Source of the DNA: Mesostigma viride
Lineage: Eukaryota; Streptophyta; Mesostigmatophyceae; Mesostigmatales; Mesostigmataceae
Reading direction: 5' to 3'
Length of the DNA: 64,000 bases
Assembly (NCBI GenBank): GCA_009746045.1
Contig: RPFO01000645.1
Coordinates: forward strand, 174,685-238,684
The stretch's first letter is position 1, and every line of letters begins with the position of its first letter. Below, piece after piece: positions 10,586-21,968 of the stretch. Position numbers and translations under genes: made by a program. The notes under the pieces are model-generated. The model searched no databases. It was not told the DNA's origin and saw only the letters and a list, made by a program, of their open reading frames with translations.

Positions 10586-11075
10586 GGTGGGCTGGCATGC
10601 ACGCGTGGGTGTGGGGGTGGGCTGGCATGCATGCGTGGGTGTGGGGGGGGCTAGCCTGCATGCGTGGGTGTGGGGGGGGCTGGCATGCATGCGTGGGTGT
10701 GTGTGGGGGGCTAGCATGCATGCGTGGGTGTGGGGGGGGCTGGCATGCATGCGTGGGTGTGTATGGGGGCTGGCATGCATGCGTGGGTGTGTGTGGGGGG
10801 CTAGCATGCATGCGTGGGTGTGTGGGGGGCTGTCATGCATGCGTGGGTGTGGGGGGGGCTGGCATGCATGCGTGGGTGTGTGGGGGGCTAGCATGCATGC
10901 GTGGGTGTGGGGGTGGGCTAGCATGCATGCGTGGGTGTGAGTGTGGGCTAGCATGCATGCGTGGGTGTGGGGGGGGCTAGCATGCATGCGTGGGTGTGGG
11001 GGGGGCTAGCATGCATGCGTGGGTGTGGGGGTGGGCTAGCATGCATGCGTGGGTGTGGGGGGGGGCTAGCACGCC
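10586..11075. repeat. ~30-bp GC-rich minisatellite (about 16 units)
   Basis: Repeats of GCATGCATGCGTGGGTGTG followed by a variable run of G and a CTAGC or CTGGC box. Unit length varies by 1-4 bp through the G run. The palindromic GCATGC and the G tracts make it prone to slippage and G-quadruplex formation. The same unit occurs in the opposite orientation at 47600-47775. Confidence 0.93.
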
Positions 11076-11689
11076 CCACCCCTCCATCGGCACAGCCAGC
11101 CTTGTGAGTCTACCCTCAACAACAAGGCTGGTAGGACGACACGCCTGAGCAGCATATGTCATGCCTATCTCAGGCTAATAATGTGTGATTTTGTGCCAAC
11201 AACCAAGTTGTTCCACCCAACAACACATTATAAACCCTCTTCCAAAATGCCCAACAAGCCGGACACGTGGAGGACCACACACGCAGTATATAAAGAGAAA
11301 ATAAGCTGACTTTTTATCCAGCCAACCTGTGGCTAGCTGCTCTGGTTACCATGACAAATGCTAACATTTACTCAGTGGGAAAGGTGATCATGAAGAGACC
11401 ATTGGAACAGCCTACCTGACGCATGTGCCACCAAAGCATTGTGTCCCGCAAAATGCACACTGCCTCCTTTCTAACAAGCACGAGCCGCTCTCTTTAGGAG
11501 ACAGGTGCCAGCTCGTCAGTGTCTGGGGAAAATGATATTGCCGCTGCTTAGGAAGACCGCGTGAATTTCCTCGAACACAACTGTCTATAAAGCAAAAGAA
11601 ATTTCAGAGAAGCATGGAAATAAAAGCATTACACCTTCCCGACAGGTTGCGGGCCACGCGCTGCAGAAAGCCAGCCACGTCACAGACGA
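11076..11689. other. No gene recognised
   Basis: Unique-looking sequence between the minisatellite and a dispersed repeat. No open frame with a recognisable domain and no clear terminal repeats. Confidence 0.4.
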
Positions 11690-12340
11690 ACTAGCTAAAA
11701 GACACCCAGGAATCCAGCGATGCAGCGCCAGGAACCGCAACTTTCTGGCTGCATCTGGCCGGAAAAAAGGCAAAAAGCTTAGGCTCAACGAGCTAAGAAA
11801 GCAGGAAAACGCTAGCTTAAGACGTTTAACACAAGAACGTACCATAACGGGCATTTATTCGTGCCCAGGCGCACAAGAAAGTCCACCCTTTCATGGAGTG
11901 GTTGGGCAGTACGCATCGCGCAGGGCTAATGTTATCTTACCGCAAAATGACGGGAAAGGTAAAGATAGCAGCGGGAATTTTTACGGCTTTAGAAACATCA
12001 TTAAACTAGCTTTCCTTACGACCATCAAAACTGGCAACAATCGACAATCAACCCGGCAGGCATCCATTATACTTTATTCATCCCGACAGAAATTCAGGCC
12101 GGACCCCCCCTGCCGATGGCAAAGAAAAAAAGCCCGCGACATTATAGATCGCAACCATCCCGCCATAAATTAGAATCACTAACTAATTTTCTCCAACAAT
12201 CGAGCATTTTTTCTGCTTTCCGCGTGCCAGATTTGTCACGTTTCGTCTAAAGGCAGTCACCGCCATTAAATCAGCCGACATAGCTTTTGGGCCTCAATTT
12301 GCACCGAAATTTGGTCCGTACCGTCCAGCTCAGTCGGATT
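11690..12340. repeat. Dispersed non-coding repeat, copy 1
   Basis: Collinear with 32757-33320, with many substitutions and indels. Shared landmarks are the AGGAATC(C/T)-GCGATGC start, a ...GCGCAAGAAAG(T/A)CCA box, and the TCTGCTTTCCGCGT / TCTGCATTCCGCTT box followed by a conserved GTCACCGCC / GTCGCCATG end. Bases 12256-12332 also match 46522-46598 in reverse complement, nearly identically over 77 bp. No coding potential; probably an old non-autonomous element. Confidence 0.65.
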
Positions 12341-12901
12341 ATGTATGTGGATCGGCCGTGTTGGTTGCATACGCAGGTATATTAATTCTTGCATTCGCCC
12401 CGGACCTTCCCCAGGACAGGTCAGGTTATAACAATAATTCTTGCATTCGCCCCCGCCCTTTCCTATGGCCTGGTCAGGTTTGGGCGCGACGCCACTAGCG
12501 CGGCGCCCGCGAAAGAGTGGCCAGGCTCGAGCACGTTTTCTGGATCCCAAGCACCGGATTGGACACTGTCCGAGGACTGGACAGGAATTGGCTGACCAAT
12601 CGGATGCTTGCTCGTCGTCTCCAAAAACATATATAAAGAGCCAAATTGCGCGAACTACGCAATGATCCTTTAAGCAGCGTTACTCTGCCGAAATGTCAAC
12701 CTAGGCCGGTCAAGTGACGCCGAGGTGTTCACCGATAGTTCAGGTCAGCCACAGCGCGCCTTCGAATCTAGGCACGGTCGCATTTTTTTTTAGGAAATGT
12801 AGAATTGTTGTCGACCAGCTACCAACGCCCGACCGGACCCATAAAACGGAAACATCAAGGCGATGTGATGGTGTAGGTGTGTCTCATATTCATTAATACA
12901 C

Positions 12902-13075
12902 AGCGTCGTGAATATAATATATAATAATATTATATAATATACTATAATAAAAAATATAATTTAAATTTTATGTTAATTTTAATGTTATTTCATATAACAT
13001 AATATAATAATATAATATTATATACATAATATAATATAATATTATATAAATAGTAATAAAAAATTAAAATGTAAA
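12902..13075. repeat. AT-rich low-complexity tract
   Basis: Almost pure A/T with ATAATATTATA and TAATATAATA words that pair with each other. Flanking DNA (12341-12901 and 13076-13375) has no recognisable gene. Confidence 0.85.
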
Positions 13076-13375
13076 AGAAAAATATCTACCTTATTGCTGT
13101 TTAATGTTCCTTTCCAGTTCAGCATAAGTACACTCTTGAGTGTGTGCAATGTTTGGTTATACGCCATTGTCTTAAAATAGCTACCAATGTAAACCTCCGT
13201 CCTAACCACATTTGGATACAATAAAGACATTGATGCCTGACACATACCATTCATTGCTTGAAATACCATGCATATTTTGTGTCAATGTTCTGCAGACCAC
13301 AGCTTCAAGTGGGCATACTTCGCTTTCCTCAATATAATGGCGACATGGCATTTGGTGAAAGTGGTGAGTGCCATT

Positions 13376-13935
13376 AAGTTGCGCCGGCCGTCGTTATCCA
13401 TGATGAACTGAATGGGTTTCGTGCAAATCAAGTTTTTTGTTTTGGTGTTCCAGTTGCGCCGGCCGGCGTTTCCAATGGTATCTTGCGCGCACTTGCAAAA
13501 GCTTGCACGCTTATCAACATTTTGTGTTGGTAAACATTTTATCACCTCTGGGATTTCCGCCTTCACTACCTGAGTTGCTTCTTTGTGGTTTTCAAATGCA
13601 ACCGAGTTACGCCGGCCGTCGTTACTCATGACAAATTGTAGGGGTTTTGTGCAAATCACTTTTGTATGGTTTACATGCATCCAGTTGCGCCGGCCGGCGT
13701 TTCCAATGGTATCTTGCAGTTGCGCAATCAGGCCCCATTACCAAAATTGTGTTTGTACATCTTTTTTACACCTGAAGGATTTCTGCCTGCATATCCTGAG
13801 TTGCTTCTTAATGGTTTTTAATTGCGCCCGAGTTACGCCGGCCGTCGTTATTAATGACAAACTGTATGTGTTTCATAAAATCACTTTTGTATGGTTTACA
13901 TGTATCCAGTTGCGCCGGCCGGCGTTATTAATGAC
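13376..13935 (+). repeat. ~228-bp tandem repeat (2.5 copies) with palindromic CGCCGGCCGGCG-type boxes
   Basis: Boxes of the form RCGCCGGCCGTCGTT start at 13381, 13609 and 13835. GCGCCGGCCGGCGTT boxes start at 13456, 13687 and 13912. Both sets therefore repeat every 225-231 bp. The intervening text (GTGCAAATCA, TGGTATCTTGC, CTGAGTTGCTTCTT) is conserved but diverging. The block ends immediately before the transposase-like frame, and one more box lies at 16563 inside that gene's last intron. The boxes could be transposase binding sites or promoter repeats of that element. Confidence 0.8.
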
Positions 13936-13937
13936 GC

Positions 13938-16900
13938 TTGTCGTTCTTGTTTGATGCCCATCGTTTTCGTCGTGTCTTTAATGGTGATTATTTATCATTA
14001 CTCATCCTCAGGGCTTTCGGTGCCGCGGGATTAAGAGGCGAAAAAAATCAGCTGCCGTCTGACCAAAGTCTGATGGCGCGATCGGGGCGGGGGGCCGTTT
14101 CCGACGGTTCGCGTCCCTTGTCCAATGACGACCGGGAGCCTGCACTTCGCGGTCCCTGGAGCGACAAGTACATCGAGAACAAGGGGTACAAAATTGCCAA
14201 TGACATCTTTCCTATCATGGCGGAACGCGTGAAAGCAAACAACCACAGGACGCCAGAGATGAGCGCGGAGGTTCTGTCTTGCGCAGCTTCAAGACTAAAT
14301 GCCATGGTGGCGGAGAGCAACGGCATTAAGAAGAGGAAGAACTGTGACGACGGGCTTCCTGAAAGTTGGGCGGAATCTCTTCGGGATACCATCAAGAAGG
14401 CTTTTGGCGACTTGGGAACATCTGAGAAGGATCGTGGGCTTAGGTGGGCCTTGTGTGGACTTGTTACGAAGGCAATGGAGGGCGTCCCGGACAGGATTGT
14501 GGAGCGCGCGTTCGGGATTGACAGGCGCTTTGTCGCAACTGTTCGGGGTCACAGGGATGGAATGGAAGAAGGGGAGGACGACCTTTTGATGAGTGCGCCA
14601 GAGAGGAGGAGGAGGAAAACGAGCTTCCGACGGAAGTCATTGCCCTGATACAAGCGTGCTGGAGGGATGATAACTTGACGCGGGCGTCTCCGAACATGAA
14701 GGATGTTCATTGTGAATGGACAAGAAAGGATTACAAACATACACTAGCGTTTTCGGAGGGTGCGCGCTACTATACTGTCTCCAAGTCGAAGATTTACGAA
14801 GTGTTCATTTCCCGCCATCCGGAGTTGAAGCCACCGCGGCGGATGGACAGTAGGGAGGGGGGGGGGGGAGGGAGAGGAGGGTGTGAGGGGGGGAAATCAG
14901 GTGATTTTGGAGACGGAGGCAGGGATGTCAATGCTACGCACGAATCAGAAGAGCACAGTTCATGTGGGATACACTACTTTTTGCAAGCATATGCCCGCAT
15001 GCGTCAAGGGGCGGTGGAAAATGCGGAACTTGTGCGCATGCCAGCACCACACTACCATGCAGTCCATGGTTGGGGGGTTGGCCAAATTTCGTGCAACTTT
15101 TCATGCCAGATGCGAGTGCGGACCTGAATGCCACGCGTGCGATCATGGTAGCCAGCTCGACGTGGGGTCGTCCGTGCCCACATGTTCCATTTTCAAAGCC
15201 ACTCACACGACAGAGTGGGTGAACAAGTTTACTTGTGAGGTGGAGGGGATGAGGGAGGGGGGAGGTTCGAGGTCGTCTGTGGGGTCGTCGCGGCCGCAGG
15301 TTCAGCCTTTTCAGGGCGAACTTGAGGATCTGCCCATGCATGGGAGGGTGCTGGACGACGAGGAAGGGGTGCCCGATCATGACCTGGGCGAGGAGTTGGG
15401 GGTTTGCTCGATCCGGCGTAAGGCTTGTGTGTTGGGCACTTGCCTGGCTCCCAAGTGTGGAATTCGGAACTTCATGTTATGCGAACGGGAGGAGGCTTCC
15501 AACCACCTGATTTCATGGACCAGATACGAGATGCAGGATGTGCCGCCGGGTGCGGTTCTTGGGCCAGAGGTAATTTTTAGTGGAGTGGTTGCGCCCCAAG
15601 GCGTTTCTTTTGCAATGTTTCCTGAAGTTCTTGGGCCAGAGGTAATTTTTAGTGGAGTGGTTGCGCCCCAAGGCGTTTCTTTTTCAATTTTTCCTGAGGT
15701 CCTGTCTTTTTTCTTTCTACAGGTCATTGGTGGGTCGAAGTTGATGTCTTTTCTGTATGTGCACACTGCGCATATGCAGGACGACTGTGACGAGATCGCA
15801 AAGGCTGGTGGGCAGCGATTGACGCAAGTCGACGTCAAGTCCACACCAACGGAGCTAAAGGAGGCAATTGTGGACAAGTGGCCGGACTTCATCCAGCATT
15901 GCTTCAACGCGTGGTGGCAAGCGGACGCCTCCAAGGAATGTCTCTCAAGGATGCGGGTGGGGGACCTTGTATGCCACACAGATTACGCCGAGAACTACCA
16001 GTCTTACACCTATCACAATCTCCAAGCACAGTATTGGCATCCAGTCACATTCGTCCTTATGCCCTGGATCGTGCGCTACTTGGATCCAGCGTCGGGAAAG
16101 GTCGTGAGAAGGGAGTTTCACTTCATCGGACAGGGCGGAATGAAAAGGGACGGGCGGGCCCTCCGTTTTGCTATCCTCAAAATCCTGGCGACACTACGGT
16201 CAGAAGGGGTAGAGGTGAAGCGCTTCATTGGGTGGTCGGACAATTGCTCCATGCAGTTCAAGTCAAGGAATGTGATCGCGGAAGTGGCCCGGCTGCTGAC
16301 GGAGGATCCGCACCTGGAGTCATTTGAGTGGAATTACTTTGGGGAGCAGCACGGAAAGGGGGAGGTGGATGGAGCTGGTGGGACTGTGAAGTGCATGTTG
16401 AGGAGGTGGCACATCAGGGAAGAGAACCAGGACAAACAGACGGCCGCCCAGTTGGTGGAGAATCTGGCGTCGGGGGCGGTGGGCGGGACCACAACGACCA
16501 GGCGTAACTTCTTCGAGTTCCCCGAGGTAATTAAGTGTACAGTCCTCGTTCAGGGAATAGTTACGCCGGCCGTCGTTTCTAGGGCGTTCTTGGAGTCCTG
16601 GCGATCAGGAGTGCTTAATAAAACACAACTAGCTCGATGGTCTCGTAACTTCAACTTTCCCTTGTGCAAATCTTGTCTTCGACGCGCAGGTGCTTCCTTA
16701 CAGCCCAGGGCGCGGCGAAATCAAAGGAGTGAAGAAGGCGCACTGGTGGCGCATGGACAAGTCGAATGTGACGCGCTTAATGCTGCGCCAGTATTCCTGC
16801 TATTGTGGCGGTGCGTGCGCCGAGGAAAGGTGGTGGGATTGTCGAAAGGAGTGGACCGACATGGACGGCTGGAATGTGGGAGGTGCTCGGATGAAGCTCC

Positions 16901-17421
16901 ACAAACTGGGGGAGCCAGTGCAAAGGAACCCAAACGGACAAGGGGGGCACGCAGGGACGCGACTGAACAGACTACAGGCAGAGAGGACGATGATGGGAAG
17001 GAGACTGAAGCTGCGAGACATTTTTGCCGTCGAGTCCTACTCTGGTGATGAGTCCCACGATCCAGATCATCCATATTGGCTAGCGGAAGTCTTGCAGGAG
17101 CCTTATCAGGTGGCCGCTACTTTCGTGAGGCGAGTGGCCGACAGAAACGGCAAGGTCGATAGGGAGTTGTTCCGTAAGGGACAATGGGTGGTGGGGGTGC
17201 GCTACTGGGACAGATTTCCGGGTATGGCGACGATGTTCAAAATGGACGCCGATGCGCAAGCTGAACAGCCAAACTTGGTCAATTGCTACCTGTGCATGGA
17301 CGCGGGGTTCGAACACACCATTGTTGTCAACCCAGCTAACAATCGCCAGGCCATCTTGACCATTCCGACAGACGTCGAGAAACGGCTCACGAACTTGGCC
17401 AAGAAGAGACCTGTTGAGTAG
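13938..17421 (+). CDS. DDE/RNase H-fold transposase-like protein, frame interrupted
   Basis: Coding pieces are 13938-~14585, ~14585-14850 (frame change near a TTTT run), ~14883-15569, 15723-16526 and 16690-17421. The last two are joined by an apparent GT-AG intron (16527-16689). Landmarks are a Cys/His-rich segment (CACQHHTTM, CECGPECHACDHG), VCHTDYAENYQ with the first Asp, RFIGWSDNCSMQFKSRN with the second Asp, and EQHGKGEVDGAGGTVK with the third acidic residue. A C-terminal Cys cluster (CYCGGACAEERWWDC) and a BAH-like stretch (HPYWLAEV ... VVGVRYWDRF) follow. The D-D-(D/E) spacing and the HGKGxxDGxGGxVK motif match a family of uncharacterised transposase-like proteins common in animals, to my recollection. 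I cannot name its superfamily. The start codon and the join across the G run at ~14860-14890 are uncertain. Confidence 0.65.
15554..15697 (+). repeat. 72-bp tandem duplication creating two 5' splice sites
   Basis: Two near-identical 72-bp copies each contain CCAGAG|GTAATTTTTAG, a good donor. A single acceptor (TTTCTACAG) follows at 15722. Intron removal from the first donor (15570) or the second (15642) gives introns of 153 or 81 nt. The reading frame stays open through both copies, so unspliced translation is also possible. Confidence 0.75.
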
Positions 17422-18149
17422 GCCAGCTCGCCCGGGCTTGGTTGGACGAGGTGGACAGCCTTGAGAGCACGTGCTTCGTTGTGAGCACTTGCCTTTCAGC
17501 CGTGATTTGCAAACGAGTTCCTTGTCCTGAATTGTAAAGCTCGATTCATGCTCTTTTAAGGAAGTGTATAATATTATCCAGATCATGTATATATTTAGAT
17601 CTAGACCTGAGTTCAAATAACATTTCTTAGAGGGCTGAGATGCGCGAGGTCCAGCATACATGTATATATCCATGGAGACATGTTACAAACTCAAATGTTT
17701 CATTGTACGTACCACTAGCTCGTCGACGGGGGTATCCCATGTAATGTATGATTTATGAATTAATTAATCGCTTAATTGTACAATTTAAATGGATCATGAA
17801 CTTGTCAAGTGGCCTAATTTGGTTTATTTGGTTCATCATTTATTGATGTCAATCATTCTTAATTGAATCTCGAGCAATAGCAATCATGAAGCACATCCTA
17901 ATCATGTGATTCGCATAATGAGAATAGGCAACAAGTGCTACTTTGAGGAATGCGGGGTTGGTCAGGTTATTATAGAGCTAGAGCTACAAACGGCACATAT
18001 ATTGCAAACTTTGCGCTCCAGGCATGGAATTTCAAAAGTACCAAAATTGGAGCAGTAGATGTTGGGGACGCCCCGCAGGGGGGAAGCCGGTATACTGGAG
18101 GGGGGCGGTCATCCACGTTGACCACAAGCCCTGGCAGCCCCCTCCTGCC
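17422..18149. other. No gene recognised
   Basis: 3' flank of the transposase-like gene. AT-rich with ATTAATTAAT and CATGTATATA words. No repeat termini or coding signature seen. Confidence 0.4.
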
Positions 18150-18594
18150 ACCCCAGACTAGGGAATCCATACCAGTAGTGTAGATTAGTCAGGCTTAGCC
18201 TAGCATGTGGCCCACGCGCATGTGCGCCCATAATGGCCCCCATGGATGTTGTCTACAGAATTTAGCCAAGCCCTGCCTATAACGGGACCCCCATGGATGT
18301 TGCACTAAGAATTTAGCCATGCTACGCAGTGCAGAGAGATGCTCTCTGTCGAGAAGCCATGCCCTAGCTCTTGTATAGCCATGATGATCTTCCCCCACAT
18401 GACATACTCCCCCTTAGCTGGGCATAGTGTGAAGATCATGAGGGTGCAGGTGCCCTAGTGCACCTAGAGCAAGTGTTGTTTACATTCCCACCCTTGCAGG
18501 AAGTAGCCCAGAATGTATTAAAAGCCATATGCCCCTTCTCTGGGCTATGTGCTACATATACTCCCAACGGAGTTATGTTACAATTCAATTCAAT
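18150..18594 (+). mobile_element. Short non-autonomous retroelement (3'-module family), plus strand
   Basis: Starts at GACTAGGGAATCCATACCAG, almost the same 5' point as the copy at 38937. It continues through GTGGCCCACGCGCATGTG and the GGACCCCCATGGATG boxes. It ends with the hairpin ACTCCCAACGGAGT (18560-18573) and a (CAATT)n tail. Its last ~150 bp match the reverse complement of 27363-27530 very closely. No target duplication was found, probably because a second, inverted copy abuts its tail. Confidence 0.75.
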
Positions 18595-18905
18595 TCAATA
18601 TCCATGAGAAGGGGTATATGGCCTGTGGTATATGGCCTATGGATTGTATTAATTAATTAATACAATTGATCTGGGCTACTTGCTGCAAGGGTAGGGTGTA
18701 AACTACACCTGCTCTGGGTGCACAAAGTGCACCTGCACACCACTATGTATTCAGAAACCTACCTATAAAGGCCCCGACATAGCTAGGGGGGGAGATCATC
18801 ATGGCTAGACAATGGCTAGAGCGTGGCATCTCAGCAGAGAGCAGCTCTCTGCGCGTGGGCACAGCATTTAACTATAGATAAGGCTAGGCATAATCTGGGG
18901 TGAAT
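18595..18905 (-). mobile_element. Inverted partial copy of the same retroelement family
   Basis: Read on the minus strand it runs from GCCTAGCC-type sequence near 18890, through CAGAGAGCTGCTCTCTGCTG, to the CTTCTC-type box near 18605. It lacks the terminal hairpin and sits tail-to-tail with the preceding copy. Confidence 0.65.
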
Positions 18906-19770
18906 GAGACATACTAAACATATGCTACCATAGTGTTTGGACAGCGTCAAGTACATGTACAGCAGTCTATACAGCATGTATGCTGTATGTCGTGCTGAGG
19001 CCTTGTCAAGTGTGGTTCTGCTCCCATGCATCCTCGCGCGATCCACTGGTTAGGGCTCCGTGGCGCCCTAGCTCCGCGACCTGGTACGTGCGGCCGCAGA
19101 GGCTGGGCCATGACGAACGCATCCATGAGCTGCCCTTCATGAATTAAACACGCGCACTCCCGTTTGGGAGTCACGGAGCAAAATAAAACAGAGTTAAAGT
19201 GCTTTGCATCCCTCAGAATGTTGCACACATACTGTCAAGGGGGCAGAGACACCCGTCTTCCAAGCGCATGCCCGGATCGAGGCAAGCCACAGGCTGCTGC
19301 AATCGAAGCCCTTCAGATGCTCACCCCGGGTCGACTACTCTCCCAGACCACGCCATGCGGAACTGGCCACTCGATCTCCCGGGTCGCATGGGCCGGGGGG
19401 GCGCGCCGGCTCACGCCCCCGCACCGCCTACCAGGTGCCTGCGGCCTTCCTGGGCTCCATCGCCCAAGTCTGGCGGCCAAGAGATCTGCTGATGCCGGCT
19501 GTTCCCAAGCGCTGTGAGCTAGTGCCATCCCCGACATGGTCCCTCCATCCGGCCTGGCCATCGTACCTACAGGCGGTGCAAGACTCTAATGCGATACCGT
19601 CTAGCTGGCCTGCCGGCGCCGGCCTAGGCCGTCAACGGCCGCCTGCCCTGGGGAACCCCTGCCGGATGTCCAACACGTTGTCAGTCCTAGTGGCGCTTCC
19701 CTATCGAATTCGGCCCGCGTCCATGATAAACAATAAAAGACCTATGCGGGACCGCATACTACACTGTGCG
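18906..19770. other. No gene recognised
   Basis: Contains an open frame (19204-19863) with no recognisable domain that runs into the left LTR, so it is probably spurious. GC-rich around 19340-19660. The last five bases before the LTR element are its target duplication CTGAC. Confidence 0.4.
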
Positions 19771-19775
19771 CTGAC

Positions 19776-20154
19776 AGTTATGCAACATAAAGCTTGGAAT
19801 GCTTGGGCACTGCCAAATGGCGTGTGTGTGCTTGAACGACGAGACACCTTGGCATTAGGATAATGTGGCACATATACTGCTGGCCAGCCGTCAACGATGG
19901 CTGGCCAGACTTTGCGTAAGTTAAACTAACTTACTGATCCTGGACGGACTAACCTATCAGTTACAACCTGATCTAGTCAGTCCTAACATGACAACTACAG
20001 TCCCGGTACTGAGGTACCGGCTCATCACATACTGAGTACAGCCACGTGTCCATGCCACGACTGTTCTAGTCCAGCACCGTCCCAGTACCCAATTGGGCGC
20101 CGGCGGTGCTGGCACGTGTCCACTTAGGCTACAGGCGGGAGACTTAGACTAACT
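19776..20154 (-). repeat. Downstream (3') LTR
   Basis: 379 bp, matching 26903-27285 almost base for base. The only visible difference is near the left end, where ACATAAAGC replaces ACTGTCACAAAGC. It is bounded outside by CTGAC (19771-19775). Confidence 0.92.
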
Positions 20155-20537
20155 CCCACTTTAAGTTTTCTTTGGGTTTCAACAGAAACACACATAGCCA
20201 TCAAATGGACGCAGCCATTCCCAATGCCTTAAAAAACTGTCAGATAACCTACTAGGACCCAAAGGTCACCTCACACATGTACAAGAGATGCATTAAAAAG
20301 GCCCCATGTCTCAAGCATGGTTTCTTAACTGAGTGAGATGGGTGCTCCAGGCCCCAGCATGTCATGGTCATCCAAACAAGTGTCTCACAAAATTTTATTC
20401 AATAAATAACACATTCATCATGTCCCAACTTTCTAGACCAGTGCTTCTCACTGTCAGAAAACTACCCAGCTGCCACTGCAGCCTTTCAGCTGCAGTATTA
20501 GGCAGGGGGTCATGGGCTAACATGTACAATGTGCCAG

Positions 20538-21968
20538 TCACTTCAGACTGTAACCAGGGTTCATCAACCCATACAAGACCTGGTATTGTGGTCCTGCTGC
20601 TTGTGGCACCTTGGTCAGTGCATCTGCAGCATTGTCTTTGTCCCTGACGTGGGCTTTAGACTCCAGGTACTTGCATTCCTGTTTTAGCACAATCCAATCC
20701 AGGTCCGAGTGTACAGCCAAAGGATTGGCAAGGAAAGAGATGATAGATTGAGAGTCAGTCAGCAAATGTGCTTTCACTCCTGCAGAGCTACCAGCCTGGT
20801 GTTGAAGCCAGACCAGCAAGTGATTGAGATACCTTGCATGCAAGACAGAAGATACCACAGCCCTGCATTCAGCTACATTGCTACTCACAGCTTTCCTCTT
20901 GTGCAATCTACTGAACCAGGAGACTAGTGACTTCTTCCCACCTTGGTTATGCAGGAAAAACAATCCAGCCTCTCTGGCTTGAACCTTGGTAACTACCCTG
21001 GACTCCATTGAACTATCCATCATGCACGTGATGTGAATGGGAGTAAACAGGTCCAGTGAGTGAAGCATCAAAGGTGGACCATCATGCAACAACTGCTTGA
21101 TTGCCCGTGCTCCTACCTCCTGTAGTACCTCATCATCTACCCTGCTCACAAAAGCCAGGTGGGGTGCACATGTAGCACATAGCCAACCAAGCTTGCCTCT
21201 AATGGTAGGGCACATGTCAGGGGTGATGTGAACAGGCAGGACATCCAGACAAGACTTAATGTATTCAGCAGAGGCCTGCATGGAACAAACCCAGCTGCCC
21301 TGCTGCTGCAGCAACTCAAGCATCATGCCACAGAACTTGACTGGCTCCTTGCCCAGCTCTAGCTGCTTGCCAATCTCAAAACTGGCAGACACCTGAGCTA
21401 TGAAAGCATCCACTGCAGCTCTAGGACCTGAGATTAACTGATCATCCCCATGCCAGACAAACATCATCATTCCATCAGGGTGTGGGATGACAAACAGGCA
21501 AGGGTCAATGTCATCATAGGTGGCCCCTAGCTTCATGAATACCTCCTGTGCAGACAGCCTAAAAATTTTTGGAGCTGACTGCAACCCTTCAACCCCCAGG
21601 TTTGGCCTCAACAAGGGTTGAACAATATCCCTGTGCCACACCTTAGGAGTATTCACCACGTATACCTGACCTCTCCAGACCTGCTGTGCTATGGCAGGGT
21701 CCCCCTTTAGAAAGGCTCTTTTGATATCTGTGGCTTTACACACATAATCCTTCCCTGTATTAAGCTGATGCAAAAACAAGGAAAGCAACACCTTGAGAGA
21801 CGTTTGCTGAATACCAGGAGTATAAAGCTCAGCCTCTGTCAGCTCTGTAGAGCCCCTGAACTCAGTAACACATGGCCTAGCATGGAAAATGGGTGGTCCC
21901 CCATCAGCCTGAGGTTTATGCTTGCACACAAACTTTAACCTTAGCTTCTTGGCCCAGCTGGCATAGCA
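20538..21968 (-). CDS. Copia-like reverse transcriptase and RNase H of the LTR element
   Basis: The frame opens after a stop at ~21969 without an early ATG (ASWAKKLRLKFVCKHKP), so it is probably reached by frameshift. RT landmarks are IFHARPCVTEF, ELYTPGIQQTSLKVLL, KATDIKRAFLKGD (first Asp) and MMFVWHGDDQLISGP, where HGDD replaces the usual YVDD. RNase H follows with CMMDSSM, SSNVAECRAV, LLTDSQSIISF and NAADALTKV. The domain ends ~400 bp before the downstream LTR. The order RT then RH with TDIKRAFL is typical of Copia. Confidence 0.9.
   Translation of the reverse strand, partial: CYASWAKKLRLKFVCKHKPQADGGPPIFHARPCVTEFRGSTELTEAELYTPGIQQTSLKVLLSLFLHQLNTGKDYVCKATDIKRAFLKGDPAIAQQVWRGQVYVVNTPKVWHRDIVQPLLRPNLGVEGLQSAPKIFRLSAQEVFMKLGATYDDIDPCLFVIPHPDGMMMFVWHGDDQLISGPRAAVDAFIAQVSASFEIGKQLELGKEPVKFCGMMLELLQQQGSWVCSMQASAEYIKSCLDVLPVHITPDMCPTIRGKLGWLCATCAPHLAFVSRVDDEVLQEVGARAIKQLLHDGPPLMLHSLDLFTPIHITCMMDSSMESRVVTKVQAREAGLFFLHNQGGKKSLVSWFSRLHKRKAVSSNVAECRAVVSSVLHARYLNHLLVWLQHQAGSSAGVKAHLLTDSQSIISFLANPLAVHSDLDWIVLKQECKYLESKAHVRDKDNAADALTKVPQAAGPQYQVLYGLMNPGYSLK

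Noticed and set aside
10497-10987. Long open frames on both strands with HACVGV or HTHACM repeats
   Set aside because: Artefact of the GC-rich ~30-bp minisatellite; no start context or unique sequence.
19204-19863. 219-codon plus-strand open frame
   Set aside because: It runs into the LTR of the retrotransposon and shows no domain.
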